This document shows, one piece after another, positions 23,554 to 31,668 of a stretch of DNA of 47,398 nt. Position 1 is the stretch's first letter; every line of letters begins with the position of its first letter. Both the position numbers and the translations under genes were made by a program. Origin of the DNA: an uncultured Dysosmobacter sp. (GTDB lineage: Bacteria; Bacillota; Clostridia; Oscillospirales; Oscillospiraceae). The notes under the pieces are model-generated. The model saw only the letters and a program-made list of their open reading frames with translations, was not told the DNA's origin and ran no database searches. The stretch covers positions 1 through 47,398 of the forward strand of contig CAKTOO010000023.1 in assembly GCA_934590165.1 (NCBI GenBank), written 5' to 3'.

Positions 23554-24572
23554 AGGGTCACCCGCTCGTCGCTTTCCACGATTTCACCGATGACATAGGC
23601 CCCGCAGTCCAGCGCGGCCACGGCCCGATCCGCATCCTCCTTGGGCACGATGACGGTCATGCCCACACCCATATTGTAGGTGTTGAACATATCGTGCTCG
23701 GAAATGCCGCCCATATGCTGGAGCATGTGGAAGATGGGGGGCGTTTGGATGGCGGCCTTGTCGATCTTGGCGGTGAGGCCATCGGGCAGGCAGCGGGGGA
23801 TGTTCTCGAAGAAGCCGCCGCCGGTGATGTGACTGACGCCGCGGACGGCGGCGGATTCCATGCAGCGCAGGACGGGTTTGACATAGATGCGGGTGGGCTC
23901 CAGCAGTGCCTCACCCAGGGTGCGGCCCAGTTCGTCGGAGTACATGTTCAGATTGGCGTGCTCCACGTTAAACACCTTGCGCACCAGGGAGTAGCCGTTG
24001 GAGTGGATGCCGGAGGAGGGCAGGGCGATGATGACATCGCCGGCCTTCATGGCGGAGTGGTCCACCACCTTGGCCTTGTCCACCAGCCCTACGGAGAAGC
24101 CGGCCAGATCATAGTCGTCGGCGGCCATCATGCCGGGGTGCTCGGCAGTCTCGCCGCCGATGAGGGCGCAGCCGGACTGGACGCAGCCCTCCGCCACGCC
24201 GGAGACGATGGCGGCCACCTTTTCCGGCTCATTTTTGCCGATGGCAATGTAGTCCAAGAAGAAGATGGGCTTGGCGCCGCAGCAGATGATGTCGTTGACG
24301 CACATGGCCACGCAGTCGATGCCCACGGTGTCGTGCTTGTCCAGCAGCTGGGCGATGCGGAGCTTGGTGCCCACGCCGTCGGTGCCGGAGACCAGGACGG
24401 GCTCGGCCATGCCGCTCAGGTTGGGGGCGAACAGGCCGCCGAAGCCGCCGATATCGGACACGACGCCGGAAATGAGGGTGCGCTCCACATGCTTTTTCAT
24501 GAGCTTCACGCCCTCATAGCCGGCCTCAATGTTGACGCCGGCCTCACGATAGCTGTCAGAAAAACTACGCAT
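23547..24572 (-). CDS. purM: Phosphoribosylformylglycinamidine cyclo-ligase (AIR synthetase)
   Basis: 341 residues. PurM closes FGAM to AIR with ATP. The N-terminus SFSDSYREAGVNIEAGYEGV is characteristic, followed by LVSGTDGVGTKLRIAQLL, DCVAMCVNDIICCGAKPIFFLDY, LIGGETAEHPGM, SSGIHSNGYSLVRKVF and ITGGGFFENIPR. All ATP- and metal-binding motifs of the PurM/PurL superfamily are present. Its ATG at 24572 shares one base with the purF stop (TAATG), and its 3' end overlaps purN by 7 bases, so translation is coupled on both sides. Confidence 0.96.
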   Translation of the reverse strand: MRSFSDSYREAGVNIEAGYEGVKLMKKHVERTLISGVVSDIGGFGGLFAPNLSGMAEPVLVSGTDGVGTKLRIAQLLDKHDTVGIDCVAMCVNDIICCGAKPIFFLDYIAIGKNEPEKVAAIVSGVAEGCVQSGCALIGGETAEHPGMMAADDYDLAGFSVGLVDKAKVVDHSAMKAGDVIIALPSSGIHSNGYSLVRKVFNVEHANLNMYSDELGRTLGEALLEPTRIYVKPVLRCMESAAVRGVSHITGGGFFENIPRCLPDGLTAKIDKAAIQTPPIFHMLQHMGGISEHDMFNTYNMGVGMTVIVPKEDADRAVAALDCGAYVIGEIVESDERVTLC

Positions 24573-26035
24573 TACGCTTTCGTCCTTTCACTGATCTTGC
24601 ACTCAAAGCGGTCCTTGCCGCCAGCCTGGGGGATGGAGGTGGGATAGCCGCCGCCGAAGCACGCGGTGCAAAAGCCGCATTCGGTGTTGTCCGCCAGCTT
24701 CACCACATCGTCCAGACTGAGATAACCCAGGGAGTCCACGCCGATGATCTCGGCGATCTCCTCCACAGTGTGGTGGTTGGCGATGAGCTTGTTCTTGTCA
24801 TCAATGTCCGTGCCGTAGTAGCACTCGGAGACAAAGGGCGGCGCGCTGACCCGCATATGGATCTCCCGGGCGCCGGCCTTGCGCAGCAGGTCGATGGTCC
24901 GGCGGCAGGTGGTACCCCGGACGATGGAGTCATCGATGAGGACTACCCGCTTGCCCTCCACCACGGAGCGGATGGGGTTGAGCTTGATATTGACCTCGTT
25001 TTCCCGCATGGCCTGGGTGGGAGAGATGAAAGTGCGGCCGATATACTTGTTTTTGATAAAGCCCATGCCGTAAGGAATGCCGGACTGGCGGGAATAGCCC
25101 AGAGCGGCGTCCAGGCCGGAGTCAGGCACACCGATGACGATATCCGCCTGGACCGGGTGCTCCAGAGCCAGGAAAGCGCCGGCCCGCTGGCGGGCGATGT
25201 GGACGCTGGAGCCGTCAATGACGGAGTCGGGACGGGCAAAGTAGATGAACTCAAACACGCACAGCTTCTTGGGGGCCTTGCCGCAGTGGCTGGTGTCGGA
25301 CTTGATGCCGTTCTTGTCCACCACCATGATCTCGCCGGGCAGAATGTCCCGCTCGAACTGGGCGCCGATGGCGTCCAGGGCGCAGGACTCAGAGGCGAAC
25401 ACCGCAGAGCCGTCCTTGAGTGTGCCCATGCACAGGGGACGGAAGCCGTGGGGGTCCCGGACGGCGATGAGCTTGGAGGGGGAGGAGATGACCAGGGAAT
25501 AGGCACCCACGAGCTTATCCATGGCGGCGGCGACAGCGGCCTCGATGGAGGGGGCGTGGAGCCGCTCCTGGACGATGATGTAGGAGATGACCTCCGAATC
25601 GGTGGTGGTGTGGAAGATGGAACCCTTGCTCTCCAGCTCCTGGCGCAGCTCATGGGAGTTGGTGAGGTTCCCATTGTGGGCCAGGGCCATGCGGCCCTTA
25701 TAGTGGTTCACCAGGATGGGCTGGACGTTGCGTTTGTTGTCGGAGCCGGTGGTTCCGTAGCGCACGTGACCCACGGCGATGTTGCCGGTGCCCAGGGACT
25801 TGAGCCGCTCCTGGGGGAACACCTCGCTGACAAGGCCCACGTCCCGGTAGGAGGTGAACAGGCCGTCGTCGTTTACCACGATGCCGGCGCTCTCCTGGCC
25901 CCGGTGCTGAAGGGCGTACAGGGCGTAATAGGCCATGGAGGCCACGTCGGCGGTGGCTTTGGAATAAATGCCGAAGACACCGCATTCTTCGTGGATGTGG
26001 CGCTCGGTGAGCGCGGTCAGATCAGTCTGCATCAT
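24572..26035 (-). CDS. purF: Amidophosphoribosyltransferase
   Basis: 487 residues. PurF makes phosphoribosylamine from PRPP and glutamine, the first committed step. It is the Bacillus type: a short N-terminal propeptide (about 17 residues) ends before Cys18 of CGVFGIYSKA, which becomes the N-terminal nucleophile of the glutaminase domain; GNLTNSHELRQEL and RYGTTGSDNKRNVQP lie in this domain. The PRPP motif VVLIDDSIVRGTTCRRT is in the C-terminal domain. Cys residues at CVFEFIYFARPDS and ECGFCTACFGG are consistent with the 4Fe-4S cluster of this type. ATG at 26035 overlaps the purC end by 14 bases; a second ATG follows directly. The ribosome-binding site is weak (GAAGAGA). Confidence 0.96.
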   Translation of the reverse strand: MMQTDLTALTERHIHEECGVFGIYSKATADVASMAYYALYALQHRGQESAGIVVNDDGLFTSYRDVGLVSEVFPQERLKSLGTGNIAVGHVRYGTTGSDNKRNVQPILVNHYKGRMALAHNGNLTNSHELRQELESKGSIFHTTTDSEVISYIIVQERLHAPSIEAAVAAAMDKLVGAYSLVISSPSKLIAVRDPHGFRPLCMGTLKDGSAVFASESCALDAIGAQFERDILPGEIMVVDKNGIKSDTSHCGKAPKKLCVFEFIYFARPDSVIDGSSVHIARQRAGAFLALEHPVQADIVIGVPDSGLDAALGYSRQSGIPYGMGFIKNKYIGRTFISPTQAMRENEVNIKLNPIRSVVEGKRVVLIDDSIVRGTTCRRTIDLLRKAGAREIHMRVSAPPFVSECYYGTDIDDKNKLIANHHTVEEIAEIIGVDSLGYLSLDDVVKLADNTECGFCTACFGGGYPTSIPQAGGKDRFECKISERTKA

Positions 26036-26741
26036 GGGCCAGCAGTCTCTTCATGATCTCGGCGTAGGCGTCTTCCACACCGCCCATGTCCCGGCGGAAA
26101 CGGTCCTTGTCCAGCTTCTCATGGGTCTTGGAATCCCACAGGCGGCAGGTGTCGGGGCTGATTTCGTCGGCCAGGACGATGGTCCCGTCGGAAGTTTTGC
26201 CGAACTCCAGCTTGAAGTCCACCAGGGTGACGCCGCACTCCGCCCAGAAGGCCTTGAGCACATCGTTGACGGCGAAGGAATACTTCTTGATGAGGTCAAT
26301 CTCCTCCCGGGTAGCCAGCTTCAGGGCCAGGGCGTGATACTCATTCAGCAGGGGGTCGTGGAGATCATCGTTTTTATAGGAGAACTCAATGGTGGGCTGC
26401 TCGAACACGATGCCCTCATCCACTCCGTAGCGGGAGGCAAAGTGGCCGGCGGAGATGTTGCGGATGATGACCTCCAGGGGTACGATGGAGACCTTCTTCA
26501 CCAAAGTCTCCCGCTCACTCAGTTCCTGAACGAAGTGGGTGGGGATGCCGGCCTTTTCCATCTTTACCATCAGACGGTTGGTCATCTGGTTGTTGATGAC
26601 GCCCTTGCCCACGATGGTGCCCTTCTTCAGGCCGTCCAGGGCAGTGGCATCGTCCTTGTAGTCCACGATGACCAGGTTGGGGTCGTCGGTGGCGTAGACC
26701 TTCTTGGCCTTGCCTTCGTAAATCTGCGCTAACTTCTGCAT
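26022..26741 (-). CDS. purC: SAICAR synthetase
   Basis: 239 residues, normal for PurC, which couples CAIR with aspartate using ATP. Motifs: IYEGKAKKVYATDDPN at the N-terminus, DYKDDATALDG, VPLEVIIRNISAGHFASRYG (with the conserved Arg and Ser), the substrate loop around GVTLVDFKLEFGKTSDG, and the metal-binding ADEISPDTCRLWD. The ATG at 26741 follows AGGAGGACAAAC. It lies 72 bases after purE; no terminator is seen between them. The 3' end overlaps purF by 14 bases. Confidence 0.96.
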   Translation of the reverse strand: MQKLAQIYEGKAKKVYATDDPNLVIVDYKDDATALDGLKKGTIVGKGVINNQMTNRLMVKMEKAGIPTHFVQELSERETLVKKVSIVPLEVIIRNISAGHFASRYGVDEGIVFEQPTIEFSYKNDDLHDPLLNEYHALALKLATREEIDLIKKYSFAVNDVLKAFWAECGVTLVDFKLEFGKTSDGTIVLADEISPDTCRLWDSKTHEKLDKDRFRRDMGGVEDAYAEIMKRLLAHDAD

Positions 26742-26813
26742 GGTGTTTGTCCTCCTATGTCAAATTAAAATGTATGTTGTCTGCGTGTCTCCGGAAAGAT
26801 CGGGGACTGGAGT

Positions 26814-27308
26814 TCACTTGTTCAGTTCCGCCTGAAGCGTTGCTTCCTTATCGGCAATCTGCCGCGCCATGTCCTCCCGGGCCTGGTCCAGCCTGACGGC
26901 CAGGGTGTCATCGCTGACAGCCAGGATCTGTGCCGCCAGGACAGCGGCGTTTTTGGCACCGTTGATGGCCACGGTAGCCACAGGAATGCCGCTGGGCATC
27001 TGCACCGTAGCCAGCAATGCGTCCAGCCCGTCCATGGCGCCGCCCTTCATGGGGATGCCGATGACGGGGAGGGTGGAGTTTCCGGCGAAAGCGCCGGCCA
27101 GGTGGGCCGCCATGCCGGCGGCGCAGATCAGCACGCCAAAGCCGTTTTTGCGGGCGTTTTTGGCAAACTCCGCGGCGGCGGCAGGGGTGCGGTGGGCGCT
27201 GAGAATGTGGGCCTCATAGGGGATGCCAAAGGCGTCCAGTTGGGTGCAGGCCCCCTTGACCACAGGCCAATCGGAATCAGAGCCCATGATAACAGCGACT
27301 TTTTTCAT
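26814..27308 (-). CDS. purE: PurE (N5-CAIR mutase / AIR carboxylase)
   Basis: 164 residues. Motifs of PurE: VAVIMGSDSDWPVVKGA, ILSAHRTPAAAAEFA, LICAAGMAAHLAGAFAGNS and QMPSGIPVATVAINGAKNAAVLA. SAHRTP and the class I arrangement suggest an N5-CAIR mutase, which normally needs PurK; no purK lies in this operon. ATG at 27308 follows AAGGAGAAC. It starts 33 bases after the end of the gntR gene, so it is the first pathway gene of the operon. Whether it acts directly on AIR and CO2 or with a remote PurK cannot be told. Confidence 0.95.
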   Translation of the reverse strand: MKKVAVIMGSDSDWPVVKGACTQLDAFGIPYEAHILSAHRTPAAAAEFAKNARKNGFGVLICAAGMAAHLAGAFAGNSTLPVIGIPMKGGAMDGLDALLATVQMPSGIPVATVAINGAKNAAVLAAQILAVSDDTLAVRLDQAREDMARQIADKEATLQAELNK

Positions 27309-27341
27309 TGCTTTGTTCTCCTTCTTTCCGTAAAACTTTCG

Positions 27342-28067
27342 TCAGAGTTTTTTCCGCATAACGGTGAGGCGGAAAATACCGTCCGCAAAATACTCGTTGG
27401 AGCAGAACACGGGCTTGCCGTCGATATCGAAGTCCACCTCGTCCATGTTCAGCAGCGGCGTGCCGACAGGAACCTGGAAGATCTCCGCCAAGGCGGCATC
27501 CGCCGCCGCGGGGCGCAGGTCCGTCAGGTCCAGGTAGGGGTTAATGCCGCAGAACTGCTGGAGGAAGTGGAAAATGGGGAGCTTCAGGTCCTTGAGGGTG
27601 TAGTTTCCCTTGGCCAGTGCCTTTTCCATTACGTCCTCGCAGTAAATGGCTGGGCGGCCGTCGGCAGTGCACAGGCGGGATACCCGGATGATGGAAGTGC
27701 CCTCCTCAATGTGCAGGCGGGAGGCGATGGCCTCGTCAGCGGTGCCCTCGGTCACGCGGACATAGGCCACGGCGGGCTCGAAGCCGCTCTCGCGGATCAT
27801 GTCCAGAAACTCCTCCTCAATGTCCATGCGGGTCTGGACATTCAGCACATGGCGGTTGATGATGGTGCCCACGCCGTGGCGGCGGGTAATGAAGCCCTCC
27901 CGCTCCAGGGAGGCCAGAATGTCCCGCAGCTGCGTGCGGCTGATGCCCAACTTCTCCGCCAGAACGCTTTCCCGGGGAAGACGCTCGCAGTCCGCGTAGG
28001 CGCCGTCCTTCATGTCAGAGAGGAGCTGGGCACGAATGGTTTTGGACTGGGTGGGCTGAGTGCTCAT
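27342..28067 (-). CDS. GntR-family (HutC/UTRA) regulator, probable purine-operon repressor
   Basis: 241 residues: an N-terminal winged helix (about 5-70; RESVLAEKLGISRTQLRDIL and SLEREGFITRRHGVGTII) and a C-terminal UTRA effector domain (about 85-240; IASRLHIEEGTSIIRVSRLC, GRPAIYCEDVM, VPVGTPLLNMDEVDFDIDG, PVFCSNEYFADGIFRLTV). ATG at 28067 is preferred over GTG at 28076 because GATGAGGTG lies just before it. The gene is first in the purine operon, 33 bases before purE with no terminator. Two GGTnnnACC palindromes overlap and follow its promoter (28093-28121), a pattern known for HutC-type operators. Autoregulation and control of purine synthesis are inferred; the effector (purine, PRPP or other) is unknown. 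Confidence 0.88.
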   Translation of the reverse strand: MSTQPTQSKTIRAQLLSDMKDGAYADCERLPRESVLAEKLGISRTQLRDILASLEREGFITRRHGVGTIINRHVLNVQTRMDIEEEFLDMIRESGFEPAVAYVRVTEGTADEAIASRLHIEEGTSIIRVSRLCTADGRPAIYCEDVMEKALAKGNYTLKDLKLPIFHFLQQFCGINPYLDLTDLRPAAADAALAEIFQVPVGTPLLNMDEVDFDIDGKPVFCSNEYFADGIFRLTVMRKKL

Positions 28068-28092
28068 ACGATTCACCTCATCACAATATCAA

Positions 28093-28107
28093 AATGGTAC
28101 TACCATT
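28093..28107. promoter_or_regulatory. GntR operator candidate 1
   Basis: AATGGTACTACCATT is a perfect 7+1+7 palindrome carrying GGTnnnACC in the 5' untranslated region of gntR, 25 bases before its start codon. It fits HutC-subfamily operators. Confidence 0.65.
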
Positions 28108-28110
28108 GAA

Positions 28111-28121
28111 AGGTCATACCT
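28111..28121. promoter_or_regulatory. GntR operator candidate 2
   Basis: AGGTCATACCT (again GGTnnnACC) directly follows the -10 element on the minus strand, at the expected transcription start. Its centre is 16 bases from that of operator 1. Confidence 0.6.
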
Positions 28122-28150
28122 ATTGTATCGAATTTGCATGGGACACGCAA
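28122..28150 (-). promoter_or_regulatory. Promoter of the gntR-purECFMNHDL operon
   Basis: On the minus strand TTGCGT (28150-28145), 17 bases, TACAAT (28127-28122), immediately upstream of the two operator candidates. Confidence 0.7.
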
Positions 28151-28250
28151 TTGACAAATTCGACAGTTTGCGCAGCGGATTTCGCAAAGACCCTTGTGGA
28201 GGCCACCGATGACAGCCACAGCATCGGAATCGTGCGCTTTTTCGTGTGAT
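28151..28250. other. Divergent intergenic segment with inverted repeats
   Basis: Between the gntR and dehydrogenase promoters. Contains TTTGCG (28167-28172) / CGCAAA (28183-28188) and CCGATG (28206-28211) / CATCGG (28222-28227), plus CGAATTTG (28129-28136) / CAAATTCG (28155-28162) bridging into the promoter. These could be regulator sites or hairpins; no gene is visible. Confidence 0.35.
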
Positions 28251-28257
28251 TTGACCG

Positions 28258-28285
28258 TGGACATTTGTCCGCATCCTGCTATAAT
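28258..28285 (+). promoter_or_regulatory. Promoter of the 2-hydroxyacid dehydrogenase operon
   Basis: TGGACA (28258-28263), 16 bases, and extended -10 TGCTATAAT (TATAAT at 28280-28285). Confidence 0.65.
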
Positions 28286-28321
28286 ACCGTTATTAATACT
28301 GTGCCAAGGAAGCGATGACAA

Positions 28322-29314
28322 ATGAAAATTTTGATTTTGGGCGCCCAGGCCAGATATGAAAAATACCTGCCGCGGCTGCCCTTTATCCGCCAGCAGGAGC
28401 TGGTGTTTCGGGACAAGGAGACCCCGGTGGAGCAACTCCTTGCCCACGATGCGGATGCGGACATTCTGTTCGTGGACGCCATCACGCCGGTGCCGGCGGA
28501 ACTGATCACCGGGATGCCCCGGCTGAAGCTGGTTCATTCCGAAGGTGTAGCCTATGACAAAATCGACCTGGCGACTGCCAGAGAGCAGGGCGTATACGTC
28601 TGCAACAATAAAGGCTGCAACGCCGGTGCTGTGGCGGAGCAGGCCATCATGCTGATGCTCATGCTCCTGCGCCAGGAGATTCCCGGCGACAGGGCCGTCC
28701 GTGAGGGGCGGCAGATGGAGATGAAGGAGCGCAGCATGACTGAGGGCATTCGGGAGCTGTCGGATTGCCGGATCGGCCTGGTGGGCTTCGGCGATATCGC
28801 CAAGGCCACGGCGGTGCGGCTGGCGCCCTTTGGCTGCGAGCTCTACTACTATACAAAGCACCGCCGGGACCGGGAGGAGGAAGAACGCTGCGGTGTCACC
28901 TATACCACCCTGGAGGAGCTGGCGGCCTCCTGTGATATTATCAGTCTCCACTGCGCCGTGACGGAGGAGACCCGGAACATGGTGGATGAGGCTTTCCTGG
29001 CCCGGATGAAGCCCACGGCGTATCTGGTGAACACCGCCCGGGGCGAGCTTGTGGACAACCTGGCCTTGCGGAAGGCGCTGATGGAGGGGAAACTGGCCGG
29101 CGCAGGCCTGGATACTCTGGCACCGGAGCCGGTGACGGTGGATAACCCTCTGGTGACCATGCCGGCCCCCGCCTGCGACCGGGTGGTGCTGGCACCTCAC
29201 TTAGGCGGCATCACGGAGGCCAGCTTCCGCCGCAGCCACCTGCACATGTGGCGGAACGCGGAGCGGATCGCCGACGGCCACAGGCCGGATAATATTGTAA
29301 ACGGATTGGAATGA
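28322..29314 (+). CDS. D-isomer-specific 2-hydroxyacid dehydrogenase
   Basis: 330 residues. Substrate-binding lid formed by both ends and a central Rossmann domain (about 100-285). Motifs: VHSEGVAYDKIDLATAREQG, the NAD loop GLVGFGDIAKATAVRL with the third Gly replaced by Ala, catalytic Arg in NTARGELVDN, Glu in DTLAPEPVTVDN and His in LAPHLGGITEASF. The family reduces 2-keto acids to D-2-hydroxy acids (lactate, glycerate, phosphoglycerate and others). It is not the long SerA with a regulatory domain. The ATG at 28322 follows CCAAGGAAG. The shikimate-kinase-like gene starts 4 bases after its stop, suggesting joint function. Substrate not predictable from sequence. Confidence 0.9.
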   Translation: MKILILGAQARYEKYLPRLPFIRQQELVFRDKETPVEQLLAHDADADILFVDAITPVPAELITGMPRLKLVHSEGVAYDKIDLATAREQGVYVCNNKGCNAGAVAEQAIMLMLMLLRQEIPGDRAVREGRQMEMKERSMTEGIRELSDCRIGLVGFGDIAKATAVRLAPFGCELYYYTKHRRDREEEERCGVTYTTLEELAASCDIISLHCAVTEETRNMVDEAFLARMKPTAYLVNTARGELVDNLALRKALMEGKLAGAGLDTLAPEPVTVDNPLVTMPAPACDRVVLAPHLGGITEASFRRSHLHMWRNAERIADGHRPDNIVNGLE

Positions 29315-29318
29315 AGCT

Positions 29319-29831
29319 ATGAAGAACATCGTACTGATCGGAATGCCCGGCACGGGCAAAAGCGTGGTGGGCCGCGCCCTGGCGCAGCGGCTGGACTACA
29401 CCTTTGTAGATATGGATGACCTGATCGTGGAGGCCACGGGTAAGACCCTGCCGGAGATCCTGCGGGAAGATGGTCTGGAGAAATTTTTCAAGATCGAGGA
29501 AAAGGTCGGCATGGAGCTGGACCGGGCGAACACGGTGGTGTCCACCGGCGGCAGCATGGTCCTCTACGAGGACGCCATGGAGCATTTGAAGGAAAACAGT
29601 GTCATCGTTTGGCTGGAAACGCCCCTCAGCCAGATCGTGGAGCGAATGCCGGCGGATCTCATCGACCGTGGCATCGCGGCTCCGGCAGGTATGACCATCC
29701 GCCAGATTTATGAGCAGCGGGAGCCTTTGTACGCCAAATATGCTGACCTCATTGTGGCCAGCCGGGACGGCGCCGATGACACCGCCCGGCAGGTACAGCA
29801 AATGCTGAGGACTGTGGACATCAAGCTGTGA
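29319..29831 (+). CDS. Shikimate-kinase-like P-loop kinase
   Basis: 170 residues with the shikimate kinase fold: Walker A LIGMPGTGKSVVGRALA, the substrate Asp in FVDMDDLI, IVVSTGG region and a C-terminal lid with QREPLYAKYADLIV. Some substrate-binding positions differ from AroK: where AroK has FR..E this protein has FFKIEE (Arg to Lys), and the GGG loop is GGS. It may therefore prefer another substrate, or be a divergent AroK. No other aromatic-pathway genes are near; it sits 4 bases after a 2-hydroxyacid dehydrogenase and ends at a terminator. I do not assign aroK. Confidence 0.8.
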   Translation: MKNIVLIGMPGTGKSVVGRALAQRLDYTFVDMDDLIVEATGKTLPEILREDGLEKFFKIEEKVGMELDRANTVVSTGGSMVLYEDAMEHLKENSVIVWLETPLSQIVERMPADLIDRGIAAPAGMTIRQIYEQREPLYAKYADLIVASRDGADDTARQVQQMLRTVDIKL

Positions 29832-29840
29832 TATTGATAA

Positions 29841-29876
29841 AAAAGGACCTCCTGCGCCGGCAGGAGGCCCTTTTTT
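29841..29876. terminator. Bidirectional terminator
   Basis: AAAAGGACCTCCTGC (29841-29855) pairs with GCAGGAGGCCCTTTT (29860-29874), one mismatch, then TT. It separates the convergent kinase and thioredoxin-reductase genes and overlaps the latter's stop. Confidence 0.85.
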
Positions 29877-30780
29877 ACGTGCGTTCACAATATTTGCAGG
29901 CTGCCAAGGCAGCCACGGCACCGTCGGCGCAGGCGGTGGTCAATTGCCGGACTTCTTTGGCCCGGCAGTCACCGGCGGCAAACACGCCGGCAGCGGAGGT
30001 GACGCAGTTCTCACCGCAGGGGATAAAGCCGCCCGCATCCACCGGTGTCAGAGCGGCGGATACTGATGTCTCCGGCTGCTGTCCCACGGCCTCGAACAGT
30101 CCGGAGACCGCTAGGGAGGTCTCCACACCGGTCACCACATTTCGCAGGGACACCCCTGTCAAAGCGTCGCCGCCCAGAAGCGCGGTTACAACCGTGTCCA
30201 TGGCAAAGGACACGTTGGTGCGCTTTTGGAGGGCCTGCACCAAAACGGGGTCGCCCCGGAAGGTGCTCCGGCGGTGGATGACGGTCACCTGGCGGCACAG
30301 GTCTGAGAGGAATAAAGCGTCCTGCAAAGCGGTGTTGCCGCCGCCGCACACCGCCACATCTTTACCTTGATAAAAGGAACCGTCACACACGGCGCAGAAG
30401 GAAATGCCCGCCATGGCGTCCTCGCCGGGAAGCCCCAGGGTGCGGTGCTTCATGCCGGTGGCCAGGATGAGGGCGGAGCAGGTGTAGGTGCCGTAATCCG
30501 TGATTACAGTCTTGCGGGGGCCGTCCCGGACCTCCAGGACTTCCTCCAGCTCCAGCCGGACCCCCAGGGCTTCCGCCTGATTATACAGCCGGTCCGCCAA
30601 CTCCGCACCGGAAACGGACATGAGACCCGGGAAGTTCTCCACCCGGGGAGAGGAGGCGATCTGCCCGCCGAAGCCCACCTTTTCCAGCAACAGCACGGAT
30701 TTACCCGCCCGCCGGGCATAGATGGCGGCGGTAAGACCCGCGGGGCCGCCGCCCACGATGAGAATGTCAAAATGCTCCAT
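29875..30780 (-). CDS. Thioredoxin reductase-like flavoprotein
   Basis: 301 residues of the low-molecular-weight thioredoxin reductase type. Motifs: ILIVGGGPAGLTAAIYARR (FAD), GFGGQIASSPRVENFPG, the NADPH domain with ILATGMKHRTLGLPGED, redox-active CAVC in SFCAVCDGSFYQGK, VCGGGNTALQDA, HRRSTFRGD and the C-terminal FAD motif GVFAAGDCRAKEVRQ. It transfers electrons from NADPH to thioredoxin-like partners. ATG at 30780 follows AAAGGTG; upstream in-frame codons lack similarity. It lies 10 bases after the beta-hydroxyacid dehydrogenase gene and near nrdD, whose fused thioredoxin domain could be a client. The partner is inferred. Confidence 0.9.
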   Translation of the reverse strand: MEHFDILIVGGGPAGLTAAIYARRAGKSVLLLEKVGFGGQIASSPRVENFPGLMSVSGAELADRLYNQAEALGVRLELEEVLEVRDGPRKTVITDYGTYTCSALILATGMKHRTLGLPGEDAMAGISFCAVCDGSFYQGKDVAVCGGGNTALQDALFLSDLCRQVTVIHRRSTFRGDPVLVQALQKRTNVSFAMDTVVTALLGGDALTGVSLRNVVTGVETSLAVSGLFEAVGQQPETSVSAALTPVDAGGFIPCGENCVTSAAGVFAAGDCRAKEVRQLTTACADGAVAALAACKYCERT

Positions 30781-30790
30781 CACAGCACCT

Positions 30791-31648
30791 TTATTTCCGG
30801 TCGGGATAGCGGACCTTGGCCACGGCGGTGCTGTCCTCGCTGTCAAATTCCCGGGCACGGCGATAGTAGTCCAGCACGGCTTCGCCCAAAGGCAGGGTCA
30901 TGCCGTCCGCCAGCGACATGGCCAGCTCCAGGTCCTTCCGCATAAGGGCCACGGTAAAGCCGGGGGCATAATCCCCGGAGCGGATCTTGGGGAAGGAGGC
31001 CCGCAGGGCGGCGGAATCGCCGCTGGAGGCGGACACGGCATCAAAGAAGGCGTCCGGATCCACGCCGTGGGCTTCCGCCATCCGCCAGGCCTCGCCCACG
31101 GCGGTCTTGTTGATGGCGCTCAGAAGGTTATTCAGAGACTTGATGATCTTGCCCTGACCAGGCTTGTCTCCCACATAGCACAGCTTGCCGGCAATGTCCC
31201 CCAGCACCGGCGCCACCCGGTCGAATACCGCCCGATCTCCGGCGCACAGCATGGACATGGTGCCGCTGGCGGCACCCTTGACGCCGCCGGACACCGGTGC
31301 GTCCAGCAGGGAAACGCCATGGGCCGCGCAGAGGGCGGCGGCTTTCTCCGCGGCCGCCGCGGAGGCGGAGGTCATCTCCACCACCACGCTGCCGGCGGGC
31401 AGAGCGGACAAAAAGGTCTCGTCAAACAGGCCCAGCAGGGCGTTATCATTGGGGACGATGGTGAAGACCAGCTCCGCGCCGCGCAGGGCCTCCGCCGGAG
31501 AGGCGGCGGTGGTTCCGCCCAGTTCCTGGAGCCGCAAGGCGGGGGAGGGGGCCCGGTGGACGGCGGTGGTGACGCTGTGGCCGGCCTTCAGCAGATTGGC
31601 GGCAATGGGAAAGCCCATGTTACCCAGACCAAAAAAAGCGATTTGCAT
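30791..31648 (-). CDS. Beta-hydroxyacid dehydrogenase (3-hydroxyisobutyrate dehydrogenase family)
   Basis: 285 residues, normal. NAD(P) loop FFGLGNMGFPIAANLLKAGH at the N-terminus; substrate motif DAPVSGGVKGAASGTMSM; catalytic Lys in GQGKIIKSLNNLL; C-terminal helical domain with GEAWRMAEAHGVDP and LMRKDLELAMSLAD. The family includes 3-hydroxyisobutyrate, tartronate semialdehyde and glyoxylate/succinic semialdehyde reductases; the exact substrate is not predictable. ATG at 31648 follows AAGGAG. It sits between nrdD (60 bases upstream, separated by a hairpin) and the thioredoxin reductase gene (10 bases downstream), probably in one transcript with the latter. Confidence 0.88.
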   Translation of the reverse strand: MQIAFFGLGNMGFPIAANLLKAGHSVTTAVHRAPSPALRLQELGGTTAASPAEALRGAELVFTIVPNDNALLGLFDETFLSALPAGSVVVEMTSASAAAAEKAAALCAAHGVSLLDAPVSGGVKGAASGTMSMLCAGDRAVFDRVAPVLGDIAGKLCYVGDKPGQGKIIKSLNNLLSAINKTAVGEAWRMAEAHGVDPDAFFDAVSASSGDSAALRASFPKIRSGDYAPGFTVALMRKDLELAMSLADGMTLPLGEAVLDYYRRAREFDSEDSTAVAKVRYPDRK

Positions 31649-31668
31649 GCTGATACATCTCCTTACAT

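Noticed and set aside
24770..26056. Plus-strand open frame of 428 codons
   Set aside because: Antisense to purF, whose motifs are complete on the minus strand.
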